Assembly: GCF_900111885.1 (NCBI RefSeq)
Contig: NZ_FOKG01000027.1
Coordinates: 1-64,000, forward strand
Length of the DNA stretch: 64,000 nucleotides
Source: Amycolatopsis marina
GTDB lineage: Bacteria; Actinomycetota; Actinomycetes; Mycobacteriales; Pseudonocardiaceae
Direction of reading: 5' to 3'
In this document: positions 44,150 to 51,749 of the stretch, one piece after another
Position numbering within the stretch: position 1 is the first letter of the stretch
Layout of the letters: each line of letters begins with the position of its first letter
Made by a program: the position numbers and the translations under genes
Notes under the pieces: generated by a model
Database searches by the model: none
What the model was told of the DNA's origin: nothing
What the model saw: only the letters and a program-made list of their open reading frames with translations

Positions 44150-45656
44150 GCTCCGATTGTGCCCGGTGGACGTCCTCGGCACTCCGCGGCAGGAAGACCA
44201 CGGCCAGCACTGCTCCGAGCGCGGTGACGGCGGCACAGACCCACAGGGTGGAGGTCATCCCTTCGACGAACGCCGAGCGCACCGACTCCAACAGTCCCGG
44301 CGCCCCGGCCGCCTCCGCGACCTGCACCCCCGCCGCGGCACTGCCCCGCGCCGCCTCGGCCGCCGGCTCCGGCAATGTCGACAGGTCGACTCCGGTGCGA
44401 TATCCGGCGTTCAGCACCGTGCCGAGGATCGCCACCCCGAAGGTGCCGCCGACCTGGCGCAGCGCCTGCAGCAGCCCGGACCCGACACCGCTGCTGCCCT
44501 GTGCCAGCGCGCCCATCGCGAGGTCCATCGCGGGCGGCAGGGAGAACCCGAGACCGACACCGACCAGGGACACCCAGACCGCGGTGAATCCGTAGCCGTC
44601 GCCGACCGCCGTGGCGGCTCCGACGACCAGCCCCGCCGTCATCAGCCCGAACCCGAGCCCGACGACGATCTTCGCCCCCAGCCGGGGCCGCAGCCGTTCG
44701 GCGATCTGGACGCCGACAAGGAGCCCGCCCACGATCGGCAACAACCGGAGTCCGGTACCCAGTGCGTCTGTGCCGAACACCGCCTGGAAGAACTGCGGCA
44801 GCACGAACATCGCGCCCATCAGCGCGAACGACGCCACGGTCGCCAGCACCGCTCCCCAGGTGAATCCGGGCGAGCGGAACAGCGCCAGATCCACCAGTGG
44901 CGCGGTGGCCCTGCGCAGCCACAGGACGAACACCGCGAGCACGAGCAGCCCCGCCAGGATCGGCAGCAGTGCGCCCGGCGCGGTCCAGCCACGCTCGCCC
45001 GCCTCGACCAGCCCGTAGGTCAGCGCGACCAGCCCGGTCGCGGACAGCGCGATGCCCGTGCCGTCGATCCGCACACCTGAGGTCCCCGCCGTGCGCGGCA
45101 GCAACAGGGCCAGCGCGGCGATACCGAGCAGGACCAGCGGCACGTTGATCAGGAACACCGAACCCCACCAGAAGTGGTCCAGCAGCCAGCCGCCGAGCAC
45201 CGGACCGAGCGGGATGCCAAGGGCCATCGCCGTGGACCAGATCGCGATCGCCTTGCTCCGTTCCGCCGCGGTGAACAGCACGGTCAGCAGCGACATCGAC
45301 AGCGGGATCATGAAGGCCGCGCCGAGGCCGAGCACCGCCCGCGCGACGATCAGCAGTTCCGCGCTGCCCGCGTAGGCACAGGCGACCGAGGCGACGCCGA
45401 ACAGCGCCAGCGCACCCAGCATCAGCTTCTTCTGCCCGAACCGGTCACCGAGCAGCCCGGCAGGCAACAGACCCGCCGCCAGCACCAGCGTGTACGCGTT
45501 GGCAAACCACTGCAGCTGGCTGGTCGAGGCCGTCAGCTCGGTCGCGAGCGTGGGCAGGGCGACGTTCAGGATCGTCACGTCGAGCCCGAAGGTCAGCAAC
45601 GCGAGGGCGAGCGCACCAAGGGCCCACCACCGACGAGGATCCGCACCGGCAGCCAT
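44130..45656 (-). CDS. DHA2-type MFS drug efflux transporter (14 TMS)
   Basis: A 508-aa proton-driven exporter. Motif A is LLGDRFGQKKLML, motif C is MALGIPLGPVLGGWLLD, and TM1 has LDVTILNVALPTLATEL, the DHA2/EmrB-QacA signature. A Glu/Ala-rich loop precedes the last helix. The ATG at 45656 has GAGGGAGA just upstream. It is first gene of a two-gene operon with tetR. The operator region lies in the 58 bp that separate it from the divergent interrupted MFS gene. Confidence 0.92.
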   Translation of the reverse strand: MAAGADPRRWWALGALALALLTFGLDVTILNVALPTLATELTASTSQLQWFANAYTLVLAAGLLPAGLLGDRFGQKKLMLGALALFGVASVACAYAGSAELLIVARAVLGLGAAFMIPLSMSLLTVLFTAAERSKAIAIWSTAMALGIPLGPVLGGWLLDHFWWGSVFLINVPLVLLGIAALALLLPRTAGTSGVRIDGTGIALSATGLVALTYGLVEAGERGWTAPGALLPILAGLLVLAVFVLWLRRATAPLVDLALFRSPGFTWGAVLATVASFALMGAMFVLPQFFQAVFGTDALGTGLRLLPIVGGLLVGVQIAERLRPRLGAKIVVGLGFGLMTAGLVVGAATAVGDGYGFTAVWVSLVGVGLGFSLPPAMDLAMGALAQGSSGVGSGLLQALRQVGGTFGVAILGTVLNAGYRTGVDLSTLPEPAAEAARGSAAAGVQVAEAAGAPGLLESVRSAFVEGMTSTLWVCAAVTALGAVLAVVFLPRSAEDVHRAQSEHDVLAS

Positions 45657-45669
45657 AATCTCCCTCTTC

Positions 45670-45702
45670 GACAGTAACTCCCATTTGAGAGTGACTGTCA
45701 CT
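45670..45702. promoter_or_regulatory. TetR operator shared by divergent transporter genes
   Basis: GACAGTAACTC (45670-45680) and GAGTGACTGTC (45689-45699) form an 11-bp inverted repeat with one mismatch and an 8-bp spacer; within it AGTGACTGTCACT (45690-45702) is itself palindromic. Position: 14 bp before the DHA2 start on one side and 12 bp before the interrupted MFS start on the other. Confidence 0.7.
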
Positions 45703-45714
45703 TTATTCGGAGAG

Positions 45715-45861
45715 ATGCGAGAAAGGCAACAACGAAAGAAGTTGCACGGTCGTACCACCTCGCGGTTTTCTGATGTGGTGCCGTTCCAGCCGTACCGTCG
45801 TGTCCTCGCCATTCCCGGAATGCCGACCGCGACGCTGCTGATGCTGGTGGCGCGACTGCCG
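45715..45861 (+). pseudogene. 5' fragment of the MFS gene interrupted by the element
   Basis: Forty-nine codons (MRERQQRKKL ... YRRVLAIPGMP ... LLMLVARLP) that align with the N-terminus of the MFS at 17921 (YRRALSAPGARG ... LLARLP). The reading runs across the attL core CCG and stops at TAA (45862-45864) in the element's first codon positions. Joined to 55294 it restores one continuous 434-codon transporter gene without frameshift. In the integrated state it makes only a short peptide, ending 11 bp before the integrase ATG. Confidence 0.9.
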
Positions 45862-45872
45862 TAAGATGCAAC
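45859..45872 (+). other. attL (core CCG plus attP arm)
   Basis: The shared core CCG (45859-45861) follows host sequence and is followed by TA and the arm AGATGCAAC (45864-45872). The same core ends the element at 55291-55293. Confidence 0.8.
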
Positions 45873-45875
45873 GTT

Positions 45876-47396
45876 ATGAGCATCATAACACGGCCACGTC
45901 GGGCACTGATCGTCTTGCGCCTGAGCAGGACAACGGACACGAGCGCGAGCATCGAGACACAAGAGCGACGGGCACTGGCTTTCTGCGCAGCACATGAGTG
46001 GGAAGTGGTGGGTGTCAGTAAGGACGAGAACGTCAGCGGGGCACTAAGCCCTTTCAAGCGCCCGTCATTCGGCCGTTGGCTGACCGACAACCCGTCTAAG
46101 CCCTATGACGTCGTGGTGGCGTTCCATCTGTCACGTGTCACTCGTAGCGCCCGTGATGCCCTCGAATTGCTGGAGTGGCTGAAGGAGCGCAAGCGCGAAC
46201 TCGTCACCGTTGACGACGGGATCAACACGGGTACGACGTTCGGGAAGGCTTACCTGACGGTGATTGCTGCCCTCGCTGAAGCTGAGCGAGAAGCGACACA
46301 AGTGCGCCTGCTGGAAATGAAAGAAACGAAACGCGCTCAAGGATTCGTCACGGGTGGTGGTGGCGGTTGGGGGTACGTGACGGCGAAAGTCGGGAGTGGC
46401 AAGCGACTAGTTCAGAGCGAGCAGGCCCCGTTGTTGAAGGAAGCTGCGGAAAGAGTCACGACAGGAGAACCAGTCGCGCGTATCTGTGCTGATTGGTTTG
46501 AAAAGGGCGTGGCTGTGCCGAGTGCCGACTTCAAGATCGAACGTGATTCAGAAGAACCGGCAAAGTGGCATCCTTCGACCCTGGCACGTGCGCTACGTTC
46601 GTGGACACTCTGCGGGTACAGCGTGTACAACGGCGAGATTGTTCGGGATGACAAGGGAAACCCCGTCATGATCACAGACGAACCGATCCTGACACGTACC
46701 GAATTCGACCGTCTACAGGACGCTCTAGAAGGTCGGAGCACAGACAAGGGCAAACCACGCCAGGGTTCCCCGCTGTCGCGTCTGGTGAGGTGTTCGGAGT
46801 GCGGGAACACACGCGTCACTAACGGGAGTGGCGTTAGACGACGTCTCCAATGCTCAACCCCTGATTGTTCGGGTGGCGGCATTCTTGAACGTGTCGTGTG
46901 GGAGATGATCGATGCCGCGATTCGCGAGAAGTACCCCGATGACGTCGACCTATACGATTATGAGTGGTCGAGCAATCAGCGCGAGAACGAGGAACGTCTA
47001 GACGTCCTACGGTCCCGTGAAACGGAGCTAGTCGAAACCCTGCGAAAGAACTTACTCGACCGTGCAACGTGGGAGGCTGACGGACTGCTCGATATTTACG
47101 AGTCGGTCAGGAAAGAACACGTTGAGGACTTGAAAAACGTGCGTTCGGAGATTGAAGAACTCACGAGCGCGCCCGTAAACAAGCCTATACGGGTGTCGTT
47201 GGGGCAGACGCTTTATGAAATGTGGAAGCCCTACGACCGGAGAGACGAACTCGACGCAAACGACGCTCGTTTCATTCTGGCCTTCACGGGGCTGTCAGTG
47301 AGCGCGTCGAAGATTGAACGCAAAGGGCACGGCGTTGACCCTCGCAACCGCGTGAAGATCGAAACGCCTACATGGGATGGCGTTCTTTTGGACTAA
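45876..47396 (+). CDS. int: Large serine recombinase (integrase)
   Basis: A 506-aa site-specific recombinase that integrates the element between attP and attB. The catalytic Ser is S17 in VLRLSRTTDTSASIETQ, and the active-site arginines are in FHLSRVTRSARD. The recombinase domain spans ~170-290, the zinc ribbon is CSECGNTRV...CSTPDC, and a coiled coil runs ~370-430. No tyrosine integrase or excisionase is visible. The ATG lies 4 bp beyond the attL arm, with no room for a promoter and no clear ribosome site inside the element. It ends tail to tail with the regulator gene, the two stop codons overlapping. Confidence 0.93.
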   Translation: MSIITRPRRALIVLRLSRTTDTSASIETQERRALAFCAAHEWEVVGVSKDENVSGALSPFKRPSFGRWLTDNPSKPYDVVVAFHLSRVTRSARDALELLEWLKERKRELVTVDDGINTGTTFGKAYLTVIAALAEAEREATQVRLLEMKETKRAQGFVTGGGGGWGYVTAKVGSGKRLVQSEQAPLLKEAAERVTTGEPVARICADWFEKGVAVPSADFKIERDSEEPAKWHPSTLARALRSWTLCGYSVYNGEIVRDDKGNPVMITDEPILTRTEFDRLQDALEGRSTDKGKPRQGSPLSRLVRCSECGNTRVTNGSGVRRRLQCSTPDCSGGGILERVVWEMIDAAIREKYPDDVDLYDYEWSSNQRENEERLDVLRSRETELVETLRKNLLDRATWEADGLLDIYESVRKEHVEDLKNVRSEIEELTSAPVNKPIRVSLGQTLYEMWKPYDRRDELDANDARFILAFTGLSVSASKIERKGHGVDPRNRVKIETPTWDGVLLD

Positions 47397-48415
47397 GCGT
47401 CAAGTTCTGCCAACTTGCGCCTGCGCCCTGCCCACTCACTATCACGCCACGAGGGCGGCATGATTTCTAGTGCTTCGGTTGCTATGCGCCTGGCTTCCCT
47501 CTCGTCTCCGAGCGCTTTTAGGACGAACGCCCGTTGACCATGAAAGAAACTGGGTACATACCAGTAAGCCGATGACGGTAGTTCGTCCTCGTCGTCGGGT
47601 AACTCGTCGGCCAGGTGGTCCGCGACTTTGAGCGCGTCTAGTGCTTCGGTGCGACTGCCGTCGCGTGCCAACACTTCAGCCCGTTGGAACTGGACGTACG
47701 TTCGCAACCCCACGTGAACGCGTTCGTCACGGGCTGCCGCTTCGTTGAGAGCTTCGGCACTACGTAGGTGGTCGCGCCGTAGGTTTCGGTACGCAGCAAA
47801 GGAAAGCGCCGTACTCAGGCGCATGGGGTCATCGGCTTCGAGAGCTAGAACGCTTGCCCTGTCGAGGTGTTTGCGGGACTCCTCCCAGCGCTCGAGCGGG
47901 ATACTCAGCCAACCTAGGTATTGCTCGAGCTCACTCAACAGCCCTACGGCTTGCTTGCGGAGGGGGGATCGGGCGTTGTCGGCAAGCCTGCTCACAAGGG
48001 CCGCTTGAGTGCGAACGGTCGGCAGGACTTCACCAGCGCTCGTTGCGTCTTCAAGCCTGCGCAAACTCGCTAGGACTTGGGCGACGCATTCGAGTGCCGC
48101 TCTGTCGGTGTGCACGGTTCCGATGAGCGCTGCTGAGACGCGCTCAGTACCGCACTGGGGCACAAACCCTAGGTCCGCCTCGCTCGCGTCTAGGAGGGCA
48201 CACAGGGCCGCTCGGATGGGGGGCGAGGGGCGGGCGACCGTGCCGCGTTCGAGCTTCCCTAGGTGGTTGGCATCGAACGCTGAGAGCCTGCCTCGCTCGT
48301 CGTGTTTCGTTACGAACTCTGAGACGAGCGCTGCCAGTTCGTCACGCCCGATGGGGCCAGGGTGACGACGTGAGGGGGTCCCCTCCCTGGCAGCTCTCAG
48401 ACGGTCGTTGGCCAC
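47393..48415 (-). CDS. XRE-type helix-turn-helix regulator with TPR-like sensor domain
   Basis: A 340-aa regulator. The N-terminal HTH region (ERLR-like RLRAAREGTPS, then LSAFDANHLGKLERGTV as the recognition helix) is followed by ~230 residues of helical TPR-like repeats, such as WEESRKHLDRASVLALEADDP and RTEALDALKVADHLAD. This architecture is common in actinobacterial regulators of mobile elements and may respond to a small ligand or peptide. It is divergent from the 87-aa gene across an 80-bp region with a palindrome. It is probably the element's master switch; this is inference. Confidence 0.85.
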   Translation of the reverse strand: MANDRLRAAREGTPSRRHPGPIGRDELAALVSEFVTKHDERGRLSAFDANHLGKLERGTVARPSPPIRAALCALLDASEADLGFVPQCGTERVSAALIGTVHTDRAALECVAQVLASLRRLEDATSAGEVLPTVRTQAALVSRLADNARSPLRKQAVGLLSELEQYLGWLSIPLERWEESRKHLDRASVLALEADDPMRLSTALSFAAYRNLRRDHLRSAEALNEAAARDERVHVGLRTYVQFQRAEVLARDGSRTEALDALKVADHLADELPDDEDELPSSAYWYVPSFFHGQRAFVLKALGDEREARRIATEALEIMPPSWRDSEWAGRRRKLAELDA

Positions 48416-48439
48416 GGGGTCAAGTCTAGGGCTTCCCCC

Positions 48440-48485
48440 ATCTTCCCGGTGATCTTCCCTGCCGCATGGGTGATGACGTCGTCAC
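48440..48485. promoter_or_regulatory. Operator region between the XRE regulator and the divergent small gene
   Basis: Contains the near-palindrome GTGATGACGTCGTCAC (48470-48485) and a direct repeat of ATCTTCCC (48440-48447 and 48452-48459), all within the 79 bp separating the two starts. The TGACGT core also occurs in the origin-like palindrome at 51750. Confidence 0.55.
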
Positions 48486-48494
48486 GCTCACGAC

Positions 48495-48758
48495 ATGCCC
48501 CTTGTGTTCGCTCGCTTCCGGCCCGGTGTCATCGGTGAGTCTCGGCGTGTCGTGCACCTCATCGCGCTCACCGATCCTGCCGACCTGCCGAACGTGCGAG
48601 ACGTCTCAGGGGCGGGGGCGCTGTGTGGGGAGCGCCTGCCGCCGGGGAAGTTTGATGTCCTCGATGCTGTGCAGGGCATGCCGTGCGCTGCTTGCCTGCT
48701 TCAACGTCCGGGGTACGGCCCGCGTCCGCCATCCCCGTTGTTTCGTACGAGCGCTTAG
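48495..48758 (+). CDS. Small protein paired with XRE-TPR regulators
   Basis: An 87-aa protein. The segment VVHLIALTDPADLP and the two Cys sites (ALCGERLPPG and GMPCAACLL, the latter CxxC) suggest a small metal- or redox-binding fold. Proteins of this type commonly sit next to actinobacterial XRE-TPR genes; a partner role is likely but unproven. It is the only gene besides the integrase transcribed left to right in the element, and it points at the strong terminator at 48862. Confidence 0.7.
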   Translation: MPLVFARFRPGVIGESRRVVHLIALTDPADLPNVRDVSGAGALCGERLPPGKFDVLDAVQGMPCAACLLQRPGYGPRPPSPLFRTSA

Positions 48759-48861
48759 TCTCGATTCCTGCCGTAACCCCTTCCCCGACGACACGGCAGG
48801 AGTCGCGCTCACCCTCTCTCAATCCGCCATGATCACGGGAGAGGGTGAGCATCCAAACGCA

Positions 48862-48907
48862 ACAATGCCCCCGACCGGTTGGGAACGGCACCGGTCGGGG
48901 GCATTGT
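48862..48907. terminator. Strong bidirectional terminator at the end of the structural module
   Basis: A perfect 18-bp stem (48862-48879 with 48890-48907) and 10-nt loop, sitting between the rightward small gene and the leftward capsid module. Confidence 0.85.
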
Positions 48908-49027
48908 CGTTTGCATCGGGTATCTCAGGCATGCACTCCGGCCGGAGAAGTTCCGGGGTACAATTACCCGATGCTATATGCGCTCGAGCCGTCGAGCCTG
49001 CACAGACGAACGGCGAGCGCACGATTT

Positions 49028-49303
49028 TTAACGGCGGCGGGTCGGGCGTAGTACCCCGTAGTGCCGCGTTCCGGTTGAGTGCCAAATCTCGTCTTCGAAC
49101 TGCGAGCGCTCGCGGTAGCGAGCTGTGGGTTGGTGGGAGACACGGCGCATGCCGGGGCGTTCGGAGATTAATGAGGTGACGACTTCGGTGTTCGGGGCAC
49201 GAAAACCAGTCATGAAAATGGCGCCCTGCTCGTGCTGAGTGTTGTTGGCCTCGACGTCGTTGGCGGAAAGGGAAAAGTTGCCGTCGTCGTTATGAGTGGT
49301 CAT
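49028..49303 (-). CDS. Hypothetical protein of the capsid module
   Basis: A 91-aa polar protein I do not recognise. A Thr/Asn-rich start leads to GAIFMTGFRAPNTEVVTSLISERP and a basic Arg-rich end, suggesting a nucleic-acid contact. Its ATG overlaps the connector stop by one base (TGATG), so it is translated with the connector and may be a minor head protein or scaffold. There is no homology evidence for either. Confidence 0.6.
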   Translation of the reverse strand: MTTHNDDGNFSLSANDVEANNTQHEQGAIFMTGFRAPNTEVVTSLISERPGMRRVSHQPTARYRERSQFEDEIWHSTGTRHYGVLRPTRRR

Positions 49304-49671
49304 CAGACTAGGCCTTGATAAGGCGTGAAATCGGGCTGTAGAACGAAGACCCCGACGCCGACGCCGAGGATTTTCCACTCATCGTCCGTTACCCAGAGTC
49401 TGCCCTGGGGTTCGGCGTAGGCGCGCTGATAGCCGTAGTTGCCGTCGTTCTCCGATACGAAGGCGTCCGGATTACGGAGGACGCGAAGCACCATATTTGC
49501 TTCAATCATGATCGCCGATTCAAGGCGATCGAGGTTAGTGCGGAGATCGGGAACGCGAGCGAGAAGAATGAGTTCAGCGTCGCTGAGAAGAGTGAGAGCT
49601 TGCGTACGTTCGTCGTCGGTAAGAGGGCGGCCTAGCCGAGCCTCGACGTCGAGAGTGCTTGCGAGCGGCAT
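49303..49671 (-). CDS. Phage head-tail connector / head-completion protein (Gp15/Gp19/Gp42-like)
   Basis: A 122-aa protein with the connector pattern DVEARLGRPLTDDERTQALTLLSDAELILLARVPDL followed by helices and a C-terminal WVTDDEWKILG segment. These proteins close the portal vertex and link head to tail. The ATG at 49671 has AAGGAA 8 bp upstream; a longer start at 49716 would lie at the edge of a hairpin. It is separated from the capsid gene by two hairpins and coupled to the 91-aa gene. Presence of a connector without a portal gene implies that it docks onto a helper portal. Confidence 0.8.
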   Translation of the reverse strand: MPLASTLDVEARLGRPLTDDERTQALTLLSDAELILLARVPDLRTNLDRLESAIMIEANMVLRVLRNPDAFVSENDGNYGYQRAYAEPQGRLWVTDDEWKILGVGVGVFVLQPDFTPYQGLV

Positions 49672-49700
49672 GAGGTTGGTTCCTTGCTGTTGAGCCTGAT

Positions 49701-49755
49701 CCACGGCTCCCATCACCCCGGTGATGACCTGTGGTCAGGTTGATGGGAGCCGTGG
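49701..49755 (-). promoter_or_regulatory. Nested hairpin upstream of the connector gene
   Basis: A perfect 15-bp stem (49701-49715 with 49741-49755) encloses a smaller ACCTG-TGGT-CAGGT hairpin (49727-49740). It lies 30 bp before the preferred connector start. Possible translation control or RNA processing site. Confidence 0.6.
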
Positions 49756-49776
49756 GACGGGCGGCTAAGGGGGAAA

Positions 49777-49817
49777 CCCCTTTTGGTGAGGAGTCAGTGA
49801 CCCACCACCAAAAGGGG
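49777..49817 (-). terminator. Terminator following the capsid gene
   Basis: CACCAAAAGGGG pairs with CCCCTTTTGGTG over 17 nt, 9 bp after the capsid stop, and is followed on the coding strand by TTTCCCCC. It would reduce read-through into the connector gene. Confidence 0.7.
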
Positions 49818-49825
49818 AAAGTTGA

Positions 49826-50653
49826 TCAGACGACCTCGACGATCTTGACGACGCTCGCCTCGCTCGTGATCGCGAAGGCTGCTCGAAGAATTCCCCGAAT
49901 GTCGAGCGCGTTAAGGTTGAATGCAGAATCTTCCGAGATGTCCAATTCTGCAAGCTCACTCGCCACCGTGATAACGCGACTGCGGTCAATACCCCATGCC
50001 GTTCCCGCTTCGACACTAGGAGAGACGTACAGAGGGACTCCAGCCACGGTGACACCCTGTGCCGAAATGTCGATCAAATACTGATTTGAGCCCGTAGTGC
50101 CCACCTTCAGAGAGCGGACCTTAAGAGCCGTGGCAGGGTCCGTGATAAACGCGGAGAGAGTCGCCCCGAGTTCGGCGGCCTCCGACTGGGCCTGCAAGAA
50201 GGGATCCAGGTTGGCGAACCCGTTCGAATCGACCACAGTCGAGACGGCACTAGGCAAGCCTGCCGGGGCACCGACGGGGGCCGGATTGGCGAAAAGAGCT
50301 GCATCGAGCTTCCGGCCAAGGTCGACGGCCATTCCATTCATGACCGCGTTGACGGCAGACATGGAGGAGTCAAGGGCGACCTCGCGCGAGACACGAGTCA
50401 AAGCCGCGAGCTTGAGCGGGGTGATCTGTAGCTCATCCCAGGTCGGGGTGGACTCGGTGATCGGCTGCAGTTCGCCGATCCAGTTTGCCTGCGAAGTCGC
50501 GTTGATAACGGGGATATGAACCGTATGTGCTGACGTCTTATAGAGGTCGGTGACCTGGAGAGCGACACTCTGATCGGTCGCAAGTGCCCAAACCGCCGAT
50601 GCGACGTAATCGGGGGGCAAGAACCCTGTTGAGTTGGTGCTAGAAATAGCCAT
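49826..50653 (-). CDS. HK97-fold phage major capsid protein
   Basis: A 275-aa shell protein. The N-arm (MAISSTNSTGFLPPDYVASAV), the E-loop region (VHIPVINATSQANWIGELQPITESTPTWDEL), the spine helix (SAVNAVMNGMAVDLGRKLDAALF) and the C-terminal A/P-domain pattern are recognisable. At 275 aa it is close to the mature length of HK97 gp5, and it lacks a cleavable delta/scaffold domain, which fits the absence of a protease gene. It has its own upstream region (50654-50863) and its own terminator. With no portal or terminase, the shell must work with helper proteins. Confidence 0.88.
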   Translation of the reverse strand: MAISSTNSTGFLPPDYVASAVWALATDQSVALQVTDLYKTSAHTVHIPVINATSQANWIGELQPITESTPTWDELQITPLKLAALTRVSREVALDSSMSAVNAVMNGMAVDLGRKLDAALFANPAPVGAPAGLPSAVSTVVDSNGFANLDPFLQAQSEAAELGATLSAFITDPATALKVRSLKVGTTGSNQYLIDISAQGVTVAGVPLYVSPSVEAGTAWGIDRSRVITVASELAELDISEDSAFNLNALDIRGILRAAFAITSEASVVKIVEVV

Positions 50654-50863
50654 TGTGATGATTCCTTAGATTGAGGTGAATTGAGATGCCTCACGGAATC
50701 GCTGCGCCTGGCTACGATTGAATGTGAAGGCGAATTGCGTCGCCTGGACGTGGTGCTAATGGCCGCCATTGCTCGAAGTTCGTCGCCGGGATGAATGCGA
50801 GCGGGAGGGCCGATAGTGCAGGGAGCGGTTAACGGCTATCCTGTACAAATGAGGGGTGCGGCG
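50654..50863 (-). promoter_or_regulatory. Leader/promoter region of the capsid gene
   Basis: 210 bp with no coding character in front of the capsid ATG. It has moderately lower GC and several short inverted repeats; probably holds the late promoter. Confidence 0.45.
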
Positions 50864-51055
50864 TTAGATATCGCCGGGGTGCCGTTCCGTTGGTCGCTGC
50901 CTGAGTAACCTGCGGGAAATGGCGCGGCGAGCCGTTGAGCTGCCGTGGTAGGAAATGGCGCACGAGGGGCAGACGTGATGGGGCTTGCCGTTGACGTCTA
51001 TGCGTTCGGTTGCGTAGCCGTCATCGGTATTGACGCAGGCCTGACAGGCTGCCAT
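50864..51055 (-). CDS. Zinc-ribbon small protein
   Basis: A 63-aa protein with CQAC near residues 4-7 and CPSC after HHV, i.e. two CxxC knuckles about 23 residues apart, then a basic Arg-rich tail. It fits a zinc ribbon that binds nucleic acid or protein. Several phages and satellites carry such proteins beside the capsid. Its target is unknown. Confidence 0.65.
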   Translation of the reverse strand: MAACQACVNTDDGYATERIDVNGKPHHVCPSCAISYHGSSTARRAISRRLLRQRPTERHPGDI

Positions 51056-51330
51056 TTCGCGTGCTTTCTGGGTTTGGTGGACTTGCTATCTTGCCAGTAA
51101 CCCTTTTTCCGGTAAACGCAGCGATGCGCGAGGGGGGTGGAGGGGGATACCCCCCTGGGGGTGTGGGGGGTCGCGATGAATGTGCGAGCAGAAGCAAAGC
51201 AAAGCGCGTGCGTGCCGACCGCGTGTGTCTGCCGAGCCGAGCGAGTGTCCCTGCCGTGTGTCCCTGCCCCCTGTGTTTGCGTGTGCCGGGGGGAGCAAGC
51301 GCGTGTGTGCTGTGCTGCGACTGCGGGTGC
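51056..51330. other. G-rich, strand-skewed non-coding region of the element
   Basis: On the plus strand it is dominated by G and GTGTG/CGTG runs, with a GGGGGATACCCCC hairpin near 51145 and an exact 11-bp direct repeat GTGTCCCTGCC at 51245 and 51258. Frames crossing it look non-coding. The minus-strand transcript would be C-rich and unstructured, like a Rho-loading site, or the region could be a packaging or replication signal. Confidence 0.45.
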
Positions 51331-51717
51331 TCAGCGGCGAAACGCGCGTGCGGGGTAGTCAGGGGTGACCGGGGAGACAGCGAGGTTGCTCAAGCGACAG
51401 TCGTAGCGATCCCGGTTTCTGAATGAGTAGCGCTCACCGCTGCTGCGCTTCAGGCCGAACGCGTTCGCCACCAGGACATGGACGGCGCGGTAGATCGGCC
51501 CCTCACTGCCACGGGAGAGGCGAACCTCACGGCAGTAGGGCTTGAGCTTGGTACTGATCACGTTTCCGCTATCGATGCGGCGAACGCGGCCGAGCGTGCT
51601 CACCTCGTATGCCGGGGCATCGGGGATGACTTGCCACCGTTCGTTGCTGTGTTCGCCTACGCGAGAGGCAAGTGGCTCGGTAACCGTCGGTGTATGCGCC
51701 ATACACTTATACGACAT
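51331..51717 (-). CDS. NUMOD4/HNH endonuclease-like protein, active-site His not conserved
   Basis: A 128-aa protein: NUMOD4 motif ERWQVIPDAPAYEVSTLGRVRRI, then an HNH_3-like region VHVLVANAFGL ... YDCRLSNLAV. The usual VNH-x-D-G stretch reads YSFRNRD, so the metal-binding His is missing. It may be a degenerate homing-type nuclease now used for DNA binding, or an HNH variant. It lies directly beside the origin-like palindrome. Confidence 0.75.
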   Translation of the reverse strand: MSYKCMAHTPTVTEPLASRVGEHSNERWQVIPDAPAYEVSTLGRVRRIDSGNVISTKLKPYCREVRLSRGSEGPIYRAVHVLVANAFGLKRSSGERYSFRNRDRYDCRLSNLAVSPVTPDYPARAFRR

Positions 51718-51749
51718 GTACGTGTGGGTTGAGGGAGTGGTTGCAAGCC

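Noticed and set aside
45715..45864. Independent small gene encoding a 49-aa peptide
   Set aside because: It matches the N-terminus of an MFS paralogue and joins in frame with 55294, so it is a gene fragment.
51137..51358. Cys-rich plus-strand frame in the G-rich region of the satellite
   Set aside because: Composition is driven by GTG/TGC repeats; no ribosome site and overlap with other poor frames.
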